From Paractinoplanes bogorensis (lineage in GTDB: Bacteria > Actinomycetota > Actinomycetes > Mycobacteriales > Micromonosporaceae), in contig NZ_JAHKKG010000015.1 in the NCBI RefSeq assembly GCF_018829635.1, forward strand, positions 62,001-126,000: a DNA stretch of 64,000 nt, given 5' to 3'. The translations under genes were made by a program, and so were the position numbers. Under the pieces are notes generated by a model, which was not told where the DNA came from, searched no databases, and saw nothing but the letters and a program-made list of their open reading frames with translations. Position 1 is the stretch's first letter, and every line of letters starts with the position of its first letter. Of this stretch, positions 7,699 to 15,941 are shown piece by piece.

Positions 7699-8277
7699 AT
7701 GACCGCTCCACTGCCCCAGTTGCGTTCCGACGCGAGAGACAATCGCGATCGGGTGCTCGAGGCGGCCCGCGTCCTGTTCTCGGAGCGCGGCCTCGAGGTG
7801 CCGATGCGCGAGATCGCCCGCCGGGCCGAGGTCGGGCCGGCCACGCTCTACCGCCGCTTCCCGACCAAGCAGGCGCTGGTCGACGCGGCGTTCACCGACG
7901 AGCTGCGGGCCTGCAGCGCGATCGTGCGGGACGGGTGCGCCGACCCGGATCCGTGGCGCGGGCTGTGCGCCGTGATCACCGGCATCACCGAGCTCAACGC
8001 GCAGAACCAGGGCTTCGTCGACGCCTTCATGTCGTCCCACCCCGACGCGGCCGACTTCGCCGAGCACCGCCAGGGCATGCTGCGCTCCCTCGACGGCCTG
8101 TGCCGCCGCGCCAAAGAGGCCGGCGACCTCCGCGCCGACTTCGTGATCGACGACCTGGTCCTCGTGCTGATGGCCGGGCGCGGCCTGCAGTCGGCCCGGC
8201 CGGCCACCCGGGTCAAGGCCGCGAGACGATTCGCCGAGCTGACCATCGACGCGTTCCGCGCCAGACCGACCGGCTAG
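7699..8277 (+). CDS. TetR-family transcriptional regulator
   Basis: This 192-residue regulator has an N-terminal TetR HTH (RDRVLEAARVLFSERGLEVP, then REIARRAEVGPATLYRRFPT, residues 15-60). The helical ligand-binding domain follows (AVITGITELNAQNQGFVDAF). A TAAAGT box lies about 8 nt before the ATG. It is divergent from the quinone-oxidoreductase gene and probably represses it in response to an electrophile or aromatic ligand, the usual arrangement; the ligand is unknown. Confidence 0.92.
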   Translation: MTAPLPQLRSDARDNRDRVLEAARVLFSERGLEVPMREIARRAEVGPATLYRRFPTKQALVDAAFTDELRACSAIVRDGCADPDPWRGLCAVITGITELNAQNQGFVDAFMSSHPDAADFAEHRQGMLRSLDGLCRRAKEAGDLRADFVIDDLVLVLMAGRGLQSARPATRVKAARRFAELTIDAFRARPTG

Positions 8278-8359
8278 AAGCGCCGGGAAAGACGAGCGGT
8301 GTCCCTCTTCCCTCCGAACGAAGATCTGCCCACCGACGAGGCACGGCAGTGGCGATTCT

Positions 8360-8998
8360 TCATCCCCGCCGGGACGTAACGGGAACGCGGGCCCTGCTGC
8401 TCACCGCCCACCACGCGATGAGCAGCAGGGTCACCACCTCGACCAGGCCCAGCAGCCGCTCGACCCCGCCCAGCGGAATGGCCCGCCACCACCGCACCCC
8501 GGTCCACGGCTCGGACACCAGAGCCCACAGGATCGGGGTCAGGCAGAGCAGCGACACCACGCCGCCCAGCGCGACCAGCCGTCCGGCCGGCGAGGAGGAA
8601 CGGCGAGCCGCCAGCAGAGCCGCGACCGGCAGGCTGAGGAACGCGACCACGCTGGCCACCCGGTGAATGTCGCCGCTCATCGACGGCCCGGCCGCCCAGT
8701 TGTGCTTCTCGAACCACACCACACCGACCAGACCCACCGCCCACAGCAGCAGCGCCGCCGCCGCACCGCCCCGCACGACCCCGGCCCGCCGCGCCGCCAG
8801 CAGCACCGCGACCGACCCCGCGGCCAGCAGCAGCGTCGCCGCGTCGAACCACCAGCCGTTCTCGACCAACGCGTACTGGCTGATGGTCCGGCGCGCCCAG
8901 TCGAGCTCGGCCGAAGGCGACACGAGGTGCAGCAGGCCGTAGAAGGTCAGCGCCGCGAGGACGCACACGACACCCAGGCCGGCCAGAACAATCACCAT
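8360..8998 (-). CDS. DUF998-like integral membrane protein
   Basis: This 212-residue protein has about six hydrophobic segments (VIVLAGLGVVCVLAALTFYG; AATLLLAAGSVAVLLAARRA; AAALLLWAVGLVGVVWFE; VASVVAFLSLPVAALLAARR; LVALGGVVSLLCLTPILWAL; LGLVEVVTLLLIAWWAV). The conserved-looking motifs RRTISQYAL after the first helix and DIHRVASVVAF match the DUF998 family, whose function is unknown. A CAGGCT box lies 7 nt before the ATG, suggesting a leaderless message. It lies downstream of, and convergent with, the tetR-like gene, with no terminator that I can see. Confidence 0.75.
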   Translation of the reverse strand: MVIVLAGLGVVCVLAALTFYGLLHLVSPSAELDWARRTISQYALVENGWWFDAATLLLAAGSVAVLLAARRAGVVRGGAAAALLLWAVGLVGVVWFEKHNWAAGPSMSGDIHRVASVVAFLSLPVAALLAARRSSSPAGRLVALGGVVSLLCLTPILWALVSEPWTGVRWWRAIPLGGVERLLGLVEVVTLLLIAWWAVSSRARVPVTSRRG

Positions 8999-9079
8999 CC
9001 CGCCAAGCCTGCCAGCGAGCCCCGAAAGAAACCCGAAATCACGCCACCAGAGCGGCCGCGGCGGGCCCGAGAGCCCCGA

Positions 9080-10237
9080 TCACGCCGCCAGCGCCTCGGT
9101 AGGGGCGAGCCGCGCCGCCCGTACGGCCGGATAAAGACCCGCCACACCCCCGATGACCAGAGTCGCCCCGACCCCACCGGCGAGCGCCCACAACGGCACC
9201 ACGGTCGGCCACTTCTGGGTAACCGCGTACAACCCGGTGACCAGATAGCCCAGCAACACCCCCGCCGCCCCACCGAGCAGCGACAACAACAGCGACTCGG
9301 CGACGAACTGGATCCGGATCTGCCCCCGGGTGGCTCCCAGGGACCGGCGCAACCCGATCTCGGCCCGTCGTTCCAGCACCGAGATGACCATCGTGTTGGC
9401 CACCCCGATCCCGCCGACCAGCAGGGCCACCGCGCCCAGCCCGAGCAGCAGGGCGGTGAACGCGGCGTTCGTGGCCTGCCGGGCGGCCAGCGCGTCCGAG
9501 GGCTTGGACACCTTCACCTCATCGGGGCTCGAAGGGTTGGCCGTGCGAGCCAGCACTCCCCGTACGGCCTCGACGAAGGCATCCGCCGATCGCGTGTAGA
9601 CGGTCGTCGGGTGGCCGTCGAAGCCGAGGTACGAGGTGGCCGCGTCCCAGCCGACCAGCACCGACTGGTCGAGCTCGGGCGCGAGGGGCACCGGCGCGAG
9701 CACCCCGCTGACGGTCCACCAGCGTCCGGCGATGTAGACCGACGGCACGTTCCCGAGGCGGCGGGCCGCGGTCGCCCCGAGTACGACCGTCGGATATTTC
9801 GGGACGAGCCACGTGCCCCGCGCGAGCGTGCCGCCGACCGTACCGAGCAGGTCGGACCGGGCCGCCAGCAACGCGAGCCCACCGGTTTCGCCCGCCGGGA
9901 TGCGGTCGGTGCGGTAGACGCTGGTAGAAGGCACCAGACCGGTGGCCGTGGCCGACTGCACCGGCCCGATCCGTTTGATCATCGGCACCGACGTGTCGGG
10001 CAGCGTCGCCTCCTTCCCGAACATCGTCTGCCCGGGCGTCACGGTCAGCAGGTTGGTGCCGAGCGCGGCCAGTTCGCGGTCGAGGTCGGCCCGGCTCGAC
10101 GACGAGATGCCGACAACGGCGGTCATGGCGGCGATGCCGATCGCGATGCCCAGGGCCGAAAGCACCGCGCGCATCGGCCGCGCATGGAGGCCGTACGCCG
10201 CCAGATTCACCAGATCGCGGAAACCCAGGCGGTTCAT
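9080..10237 (-). CDS. ABC transporter permease, MacB/FtsX type
   Basis: This 385-residue permease has one N-terminal membrane helix (MRAVLSALGIAIGIAAMTAV), a large periplasmic-core-like domain and three C-terminal FtsX helices (AFTALLLGLGAVALLVGGIG; ESLLLSLLGGAAGVLLGYLV; LWALAGGVGATLVIGGVAGL). The signature VLERRAEIGLRRSLGATRGQ is diagnostic of MacB-type mechanotransmission permeases. It is the last gene of the lipoprotein, fusion-protein, ATPase and permease operon, 1 nt after the ATPase, and should work as a tripartite-like exporter or envelope-stress module. Confidence 0.93.
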   Translation of the reverse strand: MNRLGFRDLVNLAAYGLHARPMRAVLSALGIAIGIAAMTAVVGISSSSRADLDRELAALGTNLLTVTPGQTMFGKEATLPDTSVPMIKRIGPVQSATATGLVPSTSVYRTDRIPAGETGGLALLAARSDLLGTVGGTLARGTWLVPKYPTVVLGATAARRLGNVPSVYIAGRWWTVSGVLAPVPLAPELDQSVLVGWDAATSYLGFDGHPTTVYTRSADAFVEAVRGVLARTANPSSPDEVKVSKPSDALAARQATNAAFTALLLGLGAVALLVGGIGVANTMVISVLERRAEIGLRRSLGATRGQIRIQFVAESLLLSLLGGAAGVLLGYLVTGLYAVTQKWPTVVPLWALAGGVGATLVIGGVAGLYPAVRAARLAPTEALAA

Positions 10238-10238
10238 G

Positions 10239-10898
10239 TCAGACCACCCGCCCGTCGTGCATGGGCACCTGCCGGGGCAGGGCGGCGGCGATCTCGCGGT
10301 CGTGGGTGATGATCAGGACAGTCGTCCCCGAGGAATGCAGCGACAGCAGCAGCTCGACCACCCCGGCCCCGGAGACCGAGTCGAGATTGCCGGTCGGCTC
10401 ATCGGCCAGCAGCACGGCCGGATCACCGGCGACCGCCCGCGCGATGGCCACCCGCTGCCGCTCGCCGCCGGAGAGCTGATGCGGACGGTGGTCGAGCCGA
10501 TCACCGAGTCCGACCCGCACCAGGGCCGCTTCGGCTCGCCACTCGCGCTCCTTACGGCGTACGCCGGAATAAAGCAGCCCGTCCGCCACATTGGCGAGGG
10601 CGGTCCGGCCCGGTGCGAGATGGAACTGCTGGAACACGAAGCCGATCCGGGTCGCGCGCAGCCCCGACAGCTGCCGATCGGTCAGGGTCGCCACGTCGTG
10701 CCCGTCGATCCGCACCGTCCCCTGGGTGGGCCGGTCGAGCGTGCCGATCAGATGCAGCATGGTCGACTTGCCCGAGCCGGAAGGACCGACAATCGCCACC
10801 AGTTCCCCGTACGCGACGGTCAGGTCGACCGACCGCACAGCCGTGACCCCGCCCGGGTAGGCCTTCGTGACCCCGGCCAGTTCGATGACGGCGTTCAC
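10239..10898 (-). CDS. ABC transporter ATP-binding protein, LolD/MacB type
   Basis: This 219-residue ATPase has Walker A GPSGSGKST (38-46), a Q-loop (FVFQQFHL), the signature LSGGERQR and Walker B VLLADEPTGNLD; the GNLD tail is typical of the MacB/LolD/FtsE class. The GTG start overlaps the stop of the upstream fusion-protein gene by 4 nt (GTGA), so translation is coupled. It powers the MacB-type permease encoded next. Confidence 0.95.
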   Translation of the reverse strand: MNAVIELAGVTKAYPGGVTAVRSVDLTVAYGELVAIVGPSGSGKSTMLHLIGTLDRPTQGTVRIDGHDVATLTDRQLSGLRATRIGFVFQQFHLAPGRTALANVADGLLYSGVRRKEREWRAEAALVRVGLGDRLDHRPHQLSGGERQRVAIARAVAGDPAVLLADEPTGNLDSVSGAGVVELLLSLHSSGTTVLIITHDREIAAALPRQVPMHDGRVV

Positions 10899-11950
10899 GA
10901 CGGCATCCCCACCTTCTGGCCCGCCGTGATGCCGCCGCCCGACACCTCGACCCGGCTGTCGGCGAACAGTCCGGTCTTCACCCCGACGATCCGGGTGCTG
11001 CCGCCGGCCTCGACGACCTCCAGTCCGTACCCACCCTCGGCCAGCGCCAGCAGCGCGGACACCGGCACGGTCAGCACCCCTTCGCGCTGCGAGGCGACGA
11101 AGTCGACGGTCACCGCCGCCTCGTCCAGGCCGGTCGGCGTCCTGGTGAAGGCGATGGTCACCTCCAGCGACGTGGTGTCGTCCTCCTCGCCCTGACCAGG
11201 GGTGACGACCGTCTCGACCGCCGTGATCCGGCCCTTCCCCGTACTGCCGTCGGGCAGGGTCACGTCGACCGTCGCCCCCTTGCGGGCCAGTCGCTGGTCG
11301 TCGACGTCGAGGTCGACCGTGGCCACCAGCGTCGTGCCGGTCGTCCGGAACAGGTCGGCGCCGGGTTGCACGACCGCGCCGAGCTCAGCGCTCAGCGAGT
11401 CGACGCGGACCTTTCCTTTCGCGTACGCGATCTGCCCGCTCTCGATCCGCCCGGTCTGCCGTCGTCCGAGGTCGTCCTGCCACTGCTTCACGGCCGAGGC
11501 GGTGGCCGACGTGAACTCGTCGTCCACAGTAAACCCGGTGTAGCCGAGCGCCCGCAGGTTCTGCTCGAACTGGCGGACATCCGCCCCCTCGACCCCGGGA
11601 CGCAGCGTTCGGTAGGCGGGCAAGGACCCGTACAGGAGGGAAACGGGTTTGTTGTCGAGTCGATAGAGCGGCTTACCGCGGGTGATGACCGCACCGCCGG
11701 CGGGCAGCCAGGTGACCGTGCCGGAACCACGCGCGGTGACCGTGCTGGTGTCGCCGTGACCGAGCGTGCCGTCATGCGACTCGTGATCGACCAGCGTCTC
11801 CTTGGTGATCTCGGCCGTCTCGGCCGGCCCGCTGCGCGTCGTGTTGTCGCCGCTCTCGGCCGGGGGCAGGTTGATCACGGCCACCGCCGCCGCGACCGCC
11901 CCGGCGGTCAGCACTCCGGCGACCACGGCCGTCGTCCGCCGGCGCGTCAT
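10895..11950 (-). CDS. Membrane-fusion/peptidoglycan-binding-like exporter subunit
   Basis: This 351-residue protein has an N-terminal membrane anchor (TTAVVAGVLTAGAVAAAVAV), then lipoyl/hairpin-like segments and a PG_binding_1 module (GVEGADVRQFEQNLRALGYT; SATASAVKQWQDDLGRRQTG). A C-terminal HlyD/MacA-like beta-barrel region follows (VPVSALLALAEGGYGLEVV). This fusion-protein plus peptidoglycan-binding layout is common in actinobacterial MacAB-like exporters. The ATG at 11950 is chosen because it overlaps the lipoprotein stop (ATGA) and directly precedes the anchor. Confidence 0.88.
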   Translation of the reverse strand: MTRRRTTAVVAGVLTAGAVAAAVAVINLPPAESGDNTTRSGPAETAEITKETLVDHESHDGTLGHGDTSTVTARGSGTVTWLPAGGAVITRGKPLYRLDNKPVSLLYGSLPAYRTLRPGVEGADVRQFEQNLRALGYTGFTVDDEFTSATASAVKQWQDDLGRRQTGRIESGQIAYAKGKVRVDSLSAELGAVVQPGADLFRTTGTTLVATVDLDVDDQRLARKGATVDVTLPDGSTGKGRITAVETVVTPGQGEEDDTTSLEVTIAFTRTPTGLDEAAVTVDFVASQREGVLTVPVSALLALAEGGYGLEVVEAGGSTRIVGVKTGLFADSRVEVSGGGITAGQKVGMPS

Positions 11951-12501
11951 GCCGTCCCCGCCTGGGTCCCGGCCTGGCCCGGCCCGTCCGGAAGGAACTG
12001 CCGGCACTTCTCGTCGGCCTTGTCAAACGTCGGGTCACCCGGACCGGCCGGGCCTTTCCCGTCCTTGCCGCGGTCGATCCGGATCGAGCCGTCGGGCTGC
12101 GGATCGGGGAAGTCGGGCACCCCGTTCTCGCGCATGCACTTGGCCATCTTGCGGGCCGCCTCGAGCATCGCCGGGTCGGCCCGATCGCCGTTGGTCATGT
12201 CCGGCGCGAACTCCTGGCACGCCTCCTGCGCGGCCTGGAACTTGTCCGGGTCCATCCCCTTCGGTGACCGGATGGTCTGCCGTCCGCTCGGATCCGGATC
12301 GGGGAACCACGTCATGCCATGGGCCCGCATGCACTGCGCGTATTTGAGTGGCGCGTCCTCGTCACGCGTGGTGGCGGACGCGCTCGGCGCCGCCGTCGAT
12401 CCGCTCTGCGCGGTCGCCACTCCCGGGTCGGCCGGGTCGCCCCCGCATCCCGACGCCAGGGCCAGAAACAAGGCCACTACGACGATCTTTCCCGTACGCA
12501 T
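11947..12501 (-). CDS. Small secreted lipoprotein, Cys- and Met-rich
   Basis: This 184-residue lipoprotein has signal peptide MRTGKIVVVALFLALASGC with lipobox LASGC. The ATG at 12501 is preceded by GGGAGG, whereas the frame could open 57 nt earlier. The mature part carries two similar units (YAQCMRAHGMTWFPDPDPSG and MAKCMRENGVPDFPDPQPDG) and a third cysteine-containing helix (DEKCRQFLP). Such CMRxxGxxxFPDP proteins sit beside MacB-type exporters in many actinomycetes. It is the first gene of the exporter operon, divergent from the two-component genes; it may sense or bind the substrate. Confidence 0.87.
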   Translation of the reverse strand: MRTGKIVVVALFLALASGCGGDPADPGVATAQSGSTAAPSASATTRDEDAPLKYAQCMRAHGMTWFPDPDPSGRQTIRSPKGMDPDKFQAAQEACQEFAPDMTNGDRADPAMLEAARKMAKCMRENGVPDFPDPQPDGSIRIDRGKDGKGPAGPGDPTFDKADEKCRQFLPDGPGQAGTQAGTA

Positions 12502-12581
12502 CTCCGCCTCCCTCGGGCGGCCACGGCGGTCGCCCCGGGTCCGGAGTCTTGTGCGCAACCGGTTTCCCGGCCGTCACGAAA

Positions 12582-12704
12582 AAACGTGACGCTCAGGTGA
12601 CGCCGCGGCGCGGTTTCGCTGGCGCGGGAAAACGTGACGCTCAGATGACGCCGCGGCGCGGTTTCGCTGTCGCGGGAAAACGTGACGCCCAGGTGACGCC
12701 GTTG
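12582..12704. repeat. Three 48-bp tandem repeats carrying OmpR-type paired half-sites
   Basis: Three near-identical units repeat with an exact 48-bp period. Each contains two GTGACG hexamers whose starts are 11 bp apart: 12586/12597, 12634/12645 (second reads ATGACG) and 12682/12693. Hexamer direct repeats spaced one helical turn apart are the hallmark of OmpR/PhoB-family binding sites. The array fills the gap between the lipoprotein/exporter operon and the response-regulator gene, so it is probably the operator of both. Confidence 0.75.
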
Positions 12705-12709
12705 CGCGG

Positions 12710-12715
12710 CAGGAT
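12710..12715 (+). promoter_or_regulatory. Putative -10 box of the response-regulator gene (leaderless)
   Basis: CAGGAT lies 6 nt before the ATG at 12722. The most proximal GTGACG pair (12682-12698) would cover the -35 region, which fits direct autoregulation. Weakly conserved first base. Confidence 0.4.
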
Positions 12716-12721
12716 GGGTGG

Positions 12722-13378
12722 ATGCGGATCCTGGTGGTCGAGGACGAGCCGCTGCTCGCCGACACGGTGGCGCAAGGTTTGCGGCACGAGGCACACGCGG
12801 TCGACGTGGTCTACGACGGCGCCGCCGCCCTGGAACGGGTCGGCGTCAACGACTACGACGTCGTGGTGCTCGACCGTGACCTGCCCAGCGTGCACGGCGA
12901 CGACGTGTGCCGGGCGCTGGTCGAACGCGAGGCCGACACCCGGGTGCTGATGCTGACCGCCGCGGCCGGCGTCGACGACCGGGTGACCGGGCTGTCGCTG
13001 GGCGCCGACGACTACCTGCCCAAGCCGTTCGCCTTCCGCGAGCTGAGCGCCCGGGTGGCCGCGCTGGGCCGCCGATCCCGTCCGGCCGCGCCGCCGGTGC
13101 TGCGCCGCGCGGGCATCAGCCTCGACCCGCACCGGCGCGAGGTGTACCGCGACGGTCGCTACGTCCCGTTGTCCCGTAAGGAGTTCGCCGTGCTGGCCGA
13201 GCTGCTGCGAGCGGACGGCACGGCGGTGTCGGCCGAGACCCTGCTCGAGAAGGCGTGGGACGAAAATGCCGATCCGTTCACCCACGCAGTACGGATGACG
13301 ATCCTGAAATTGCGGCGGAAGCTCGGCGATCCGCCGGTCGTGCTCACCGAACCGGGAGTGGGGTATCGGATCCCATGA
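12722..13378 (+). CDS. OmpR-family response regulator
   Basis: This 218-residue regulator has a receiver domain (1-115) with acidic pocket ED (7-8), phosphoacceptor Asp51 (VVLDRDLPS), and the conserved Thr and Lys (MLTA; YLPKPF). The C-terminal winged helix (125-218) includes PLSRKEFAVLAELLRADG and ends with the wing LTEPGVGYRIP. It overlaps the kinase start by 4 nt (ATGA). It probably binds the 48-bp repeats upstream and controls both its own operon and the divergent exporter. Confidence 0.95.
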   Translation: MRILVVEDEPLLADTVAQGLRHEAHAVDVVYDGAAALERVGVNDYDVVVLDRDLPSVHGDDVCRALVEREADTRVLMLTAAAGVDDRVTGLSLGADDYLPKPFAFRELSARVAALGRRSRPAAPPVLRRAGISLDPHRREVYRDGRYVPLSRKEFAVLAELLRADGTAVSAETLLEKAWDENADPFTHAVRMTILKLRRKLGDPPVVLTEPGVGYRIP

Positions 13379-14487
13379 GACTCACCGTGCGGGGCCGGCT
13401 CACCCTCGTCTACGGCGGCCTGTTCGTGCTGGCCGGCCTCGTGCTGCTCGGCGCCACCGCGGTGCTGGTGTCGCAGCGGCTGCCGATGGTGCTGGCCCGC
13501 TCCGACGTCGTGGCCGGCCCCGGGCCCGGGGGCGGAACCGTCCAGACGCAGCAGTTCATCGAGTCGAGCCGCGACGAGACCATGAGCACCCTGCTCTCCC
13601 AGGGCGCGGTCGTGCTGATCCTGGTCGGCGCGGCCACGATCGCGCTCGGCTGGCTGGTCGCCGGCCGCATGCTCCAGCCGTTGCAGCAGATCACCGCGAC
13701 CGCCCGCCGCATCGCCGAGGCGCCCGACGCCGACCGTGGCCTGCACGAGCGGATCGCGCTGACCGGTCCTCCGGACGAGATCAAGGAGCTGGCCGACACG
13801 TTCGACGTCATGCTGGCCCGGCTCGACCACTCCTTCGACAGTCAGCGCCGGTTCATCGCCAGCGCCTCGCACGAGTTGCGTACCCCGCTCACCCTCAACC
13901 GCACGCTGCTCGAGGTGGCCCTGGCCCACGAGGCGGCGACCGAGCAGGTGCGGCAACTGGGTTCGACCCTGCTCGCCATCAACGACCGCCACGGCCGGCT
14001 GATCGACGGTCTGTTGCTGCTGGCCCAGTCCGAGCGTCCGGTGGTCGAGCGGTCCTATGTCGACCTGGCCGACATCGTCGACCACGTCGCGGTCTCGGAC
14101 AGCGTCAAGGTGCTGACCGAACCCGAGGAGGCCACGGTTCTCGGCAATCCGGTGCTGCTCGAGCGTCTGGTGCAGAATCTGGTCGAGAACGGCGTACGGC
14201 ACAACGTCGGAGAGAACGGCTGGGTCCGGGTCCGCACCGGCACCCGCCTCGACGGCTGGGTCGTGCTCGAGGTCAGCAACTCGGGCCCGGTGATCCCCCG
14301 CTACGACGTGCCCGGCCTGTTCGAGCCGTTCCACCGTTACGGCGCCGAGCGACTGCACTCCCCCGGCGCCGGCCTCGGCCTGTCCATCGTGCGGGCGGTG
14401 GCCCGGGCCCACGGCGGCGACGCCCGGGCCGACGCCCGCGACGAGGGCGGCCTGATCGTGACGGTCACCCTGCCCCGCGCCCTGTGA
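13375..14487 (+). CDS. Sensor histidine kinase (HAMP, HisKA, HATPase)
   Basis: This 370-residue membrane kinase has two membrane helices (LVYGGLFVLAGLVLLGATAV and GAVVLILVGAATIALGWLVA) enclosing a short extracytoplasmic loop of about 45 residues, then a HAMP linker (MLQPLQQITATARRIAE). The HisKA box ASASHELRTPLT gives His166, and the HATPase domain has an N-box (LVENGVRHN) and G-boxes (GAGLGLSIV). The short sensor loop suggests sensing in or near the membrane, as in BceS/VanS-like kinases paired with ABC exporters. The ATG at 13375 overlaps the regulator stop. Confidence 0.94.
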   Translation: MRLTVRGRLTLVYGGLFVLAGLVLLGATAVLVSQRLPMVLARSDVVAGPGPGGGTVQTQQFIESSRDETMSTLLSQGAVVLILVGAATIALGWLVAGRMLQPLQQITATARRIAEAPDADRGLHERIALTGPPDEIKELADTFDVMLARLDHSFDSQRRFIASASHELRTPLTLNRTLLEVALAHEAATEQVRQLGSTLLAINDRHGRLIDGLLLLAQSERPVVERSYVDLADIVDHVAVSDSVKVLTEPEEATVLGNPVLLERLVQNLVENGVRHNVGENGWVRVRTGTRLDGWVVLEVSNSGPVIPRYDVPGLFEPFHRYGAERLHSPGAGLGLSIVRAVARAHGGDARADARDEGGLIVTVTLPRAL

Positions 14488-14500
14488 CATCCTGTGGCGC

Positions 14501-15136
14501 ATGGCGAAGCTGCGCGTGCACAACCTCGCGACCTCCCTCGACGGCTACGCGGCCGGCCCCGGCCAGACCCGGCAGGATCCGCTGGGGGCCAACGGCGAAC
14601 GGCTGCACGACTTCTTCTGGAAGACCCGCTTCGGCTCCGGTGACGACGAGGGCAGCGTGGGCCTCGACAACGACGTGCTCGAGGCCGCCGTCGACAACAT
14701 CGGCGCGAGCATCATGGGCCGCAACATGTTCGGCCCGGTCCGCGGCCCCTGGCCCGACGACTCGTGGACCGGCTGGTGGGGCGACGAGCCGCCCTACCGC
14801 CACGACGTCTTCGTGCTGACCCACCACCCGCGTGAGCCGGTCGCCATGAAGGGTGGCACCACGTTCCACTTCGTCACCGACGGCATCGAGGCCGCCCTGG
14901 CCCTGGCGTTCGAAGCCGCCGACGGCCGGGACGTACGCCTCAACGGTGGTGCCGCCACGGTCCGCGCCTATCTGCGGGCCGGGCTCGTCGACGAGATGCA
15001 CGTCCCGGTGGTCCCGCTGCTGCTGCGCGGCGGCGAGCGCCTGCTCGACGACGAGGTTCTGGCCGGCTACTCACTCGACCGTTTCGCCGCCTCCGCTGAG
15101 GCCGCCCACTACTGGTACGTACGCACGCGTCCTTGA
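14501..15136 (+). CDS. Dihydrofolate-reductase-like (RibD C-terminal) family protein
   Basis: This 211-residue protein has the RibD_C/DHFR-like fold: opening strand LRVHNLATSLDGYAAGP, then GANGERLHDFFWKT, DNIGASIMGRNMFGPVRGPW, a nucleotide-binding strand (LNGGAATVRAYLRAGLVDEM) and VPLLLRGGERLLDD. Members are NADPH-dependent reductases of unknown physiological substrate, common in actinomycetes. A CATCCT box 7 nt before the ATG suggests a leaderless start. It follows the kinase by 13 nt on the same strand, but may have its own promoter. Confidence 0.87.
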   Translation: MAKLRVHNLATSLDGYAAGPGQTRQDPLGANGERLHDFFWKTRFGSGDDEGSVGLDNDVLEAAVDNIGASIMGRNMFGPVRGPWPDDSWTGWWGDEPPYRHDVFVLTHHPREPVAMKGGTTFHFVTDGIEAALALAFEAADGRDVRLNGGAATVRAYLRAGLVDEMHVPVVPLLLRGGERLLDDEVLAGYSLDRFAASAEAAHYWYVRTRP

Positions 15137-15176
15137 TCCGACGGCCCTTTCGGCCGGTCCCTGCCACCCTGCTGAG

Positions 15177-15812
15177 ATGTTCACTTCTCCGACACGCGTC
15201 CCCGGCACCGCCGGGCAGGACGCGGAACCGCCCCAGGTGGTGCGGACCGGCAACGACGTCTTCCTGCTGTGGCACGAGTTCCCGGACGCGGCCGCCACCC
15301 AGCCCGACATCTTCCTCGCCCGCAGCGGCAACGGCGGATCCTCGTTCCGCCCGCGGATCAACCTGAGCAACAGCCCGGCCGCGTTCTCGGCCGACGAGGA
15401 CATCGCGGTGGCCCGGGTCGGCAACGCGACCCGCGTCTACGTGGTGTGGATCGAGGACACGGCCGTGCTGTTCCGCCGGGACAAGACCAACGACGGCACC
15501 TACTCCAACGCCCTCCGGCTCAACGACACGCTCGGCGTCAACTCCCCGTCGCGGGTGCGGGTGGTGGCCTCGGGCGACAACGTCTTCGTGGTGTGGCAGG
15601 CCGAGCACCCGCAGCCGGGCGACAACACCGACATCTTCTACGCGCGCAGCACCGACGCGGGCGACTCCTTCAAGGACAAGAAGAACCTGAGCACCAACGC
15701 CGGCGTCTCCGAGTTCCCCGACCTGACCGTCCTGGCCGACAACCGGGTCCTGGTGACGTGGCGGGACAGCACCACCGGCGACTTCGAGATCTTCTTCACC
15801 CGCGGTAGCTAG
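15177..15812 (+). CDS. BNR/sialidase-like repeat protein
   Basis: This 211-residue protein is made of strands that recur as beta-propeller blades: DVFLLWHEFPD and DIFLARSGNGGSSFRPRINL, VYVVWIEDTAVLFRR, NVFVVWQAEHPQPGDNTDIF and SFKDKKNLS. The Asp-box-like SNGGxSF/STDAGDSF motifs (SGNGGSSF; STDAGDSF) are characteristic of sialidase/BNR folds. There is no signal peptide at this start and no catalytic Arg triad is evident, so it is more likely a binding or structural propeller than an active sialidase. The short length (about three blades) is unusual. Confidence 0.7.
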   Translation: MFTSPTRVPGTAGQDAEPPQVVRTGNDVFLLWHEFPDAAATQPDIFLARSGNGGSSFRPRINLSNSPAAFSADEDIAVARVGNATRVYVVWIEDTAVLFRRDKTNDGTYSNALRLNDTLGVNSPSRVRVVASGDNVFVVWQAEHPQPGDNTDIFYARSTDAGDSFKDKKNLSTNAGVSEFPDLTVLADNRVLVTWRDSTTGDFEIFFTRGS

Positions 15813-15836
15813 GGGCGGCGGCTTTAGAGGCCGCCT
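15813..15836 (+). terminator. Weak stem-loop after BNR-like gene
   Basis: GGCGGC and GCCGCC arms separated by about ten nucleotides follow the stop codon directly. The stem is short and lacks a U-tract, so termination here is only possible. Confidence 0.3.
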
Positions 15837-15941
15837 ACGAACTCGACCAGCAGGCAACCTCGCGCGATCCCGCGCGCTCGGCGCTAGCCATGCCTAGATC
15901 AACTAACCTGATCCCTCCGACTCTCATCAAGGAGGACGCTC

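Noticed and set aside
12582..12704. CRISPR array
   Set aside because: Three units with a 48-bp period but no unique spacers; the whole unit is repeated, and hexamers match a regulator operator.
15177..15812. Active sialidase
   Set aside because: Asp-box repeats are present but the protein is about three blades long and no Arg triad or catalytic Tyr/Glu pair is evident.
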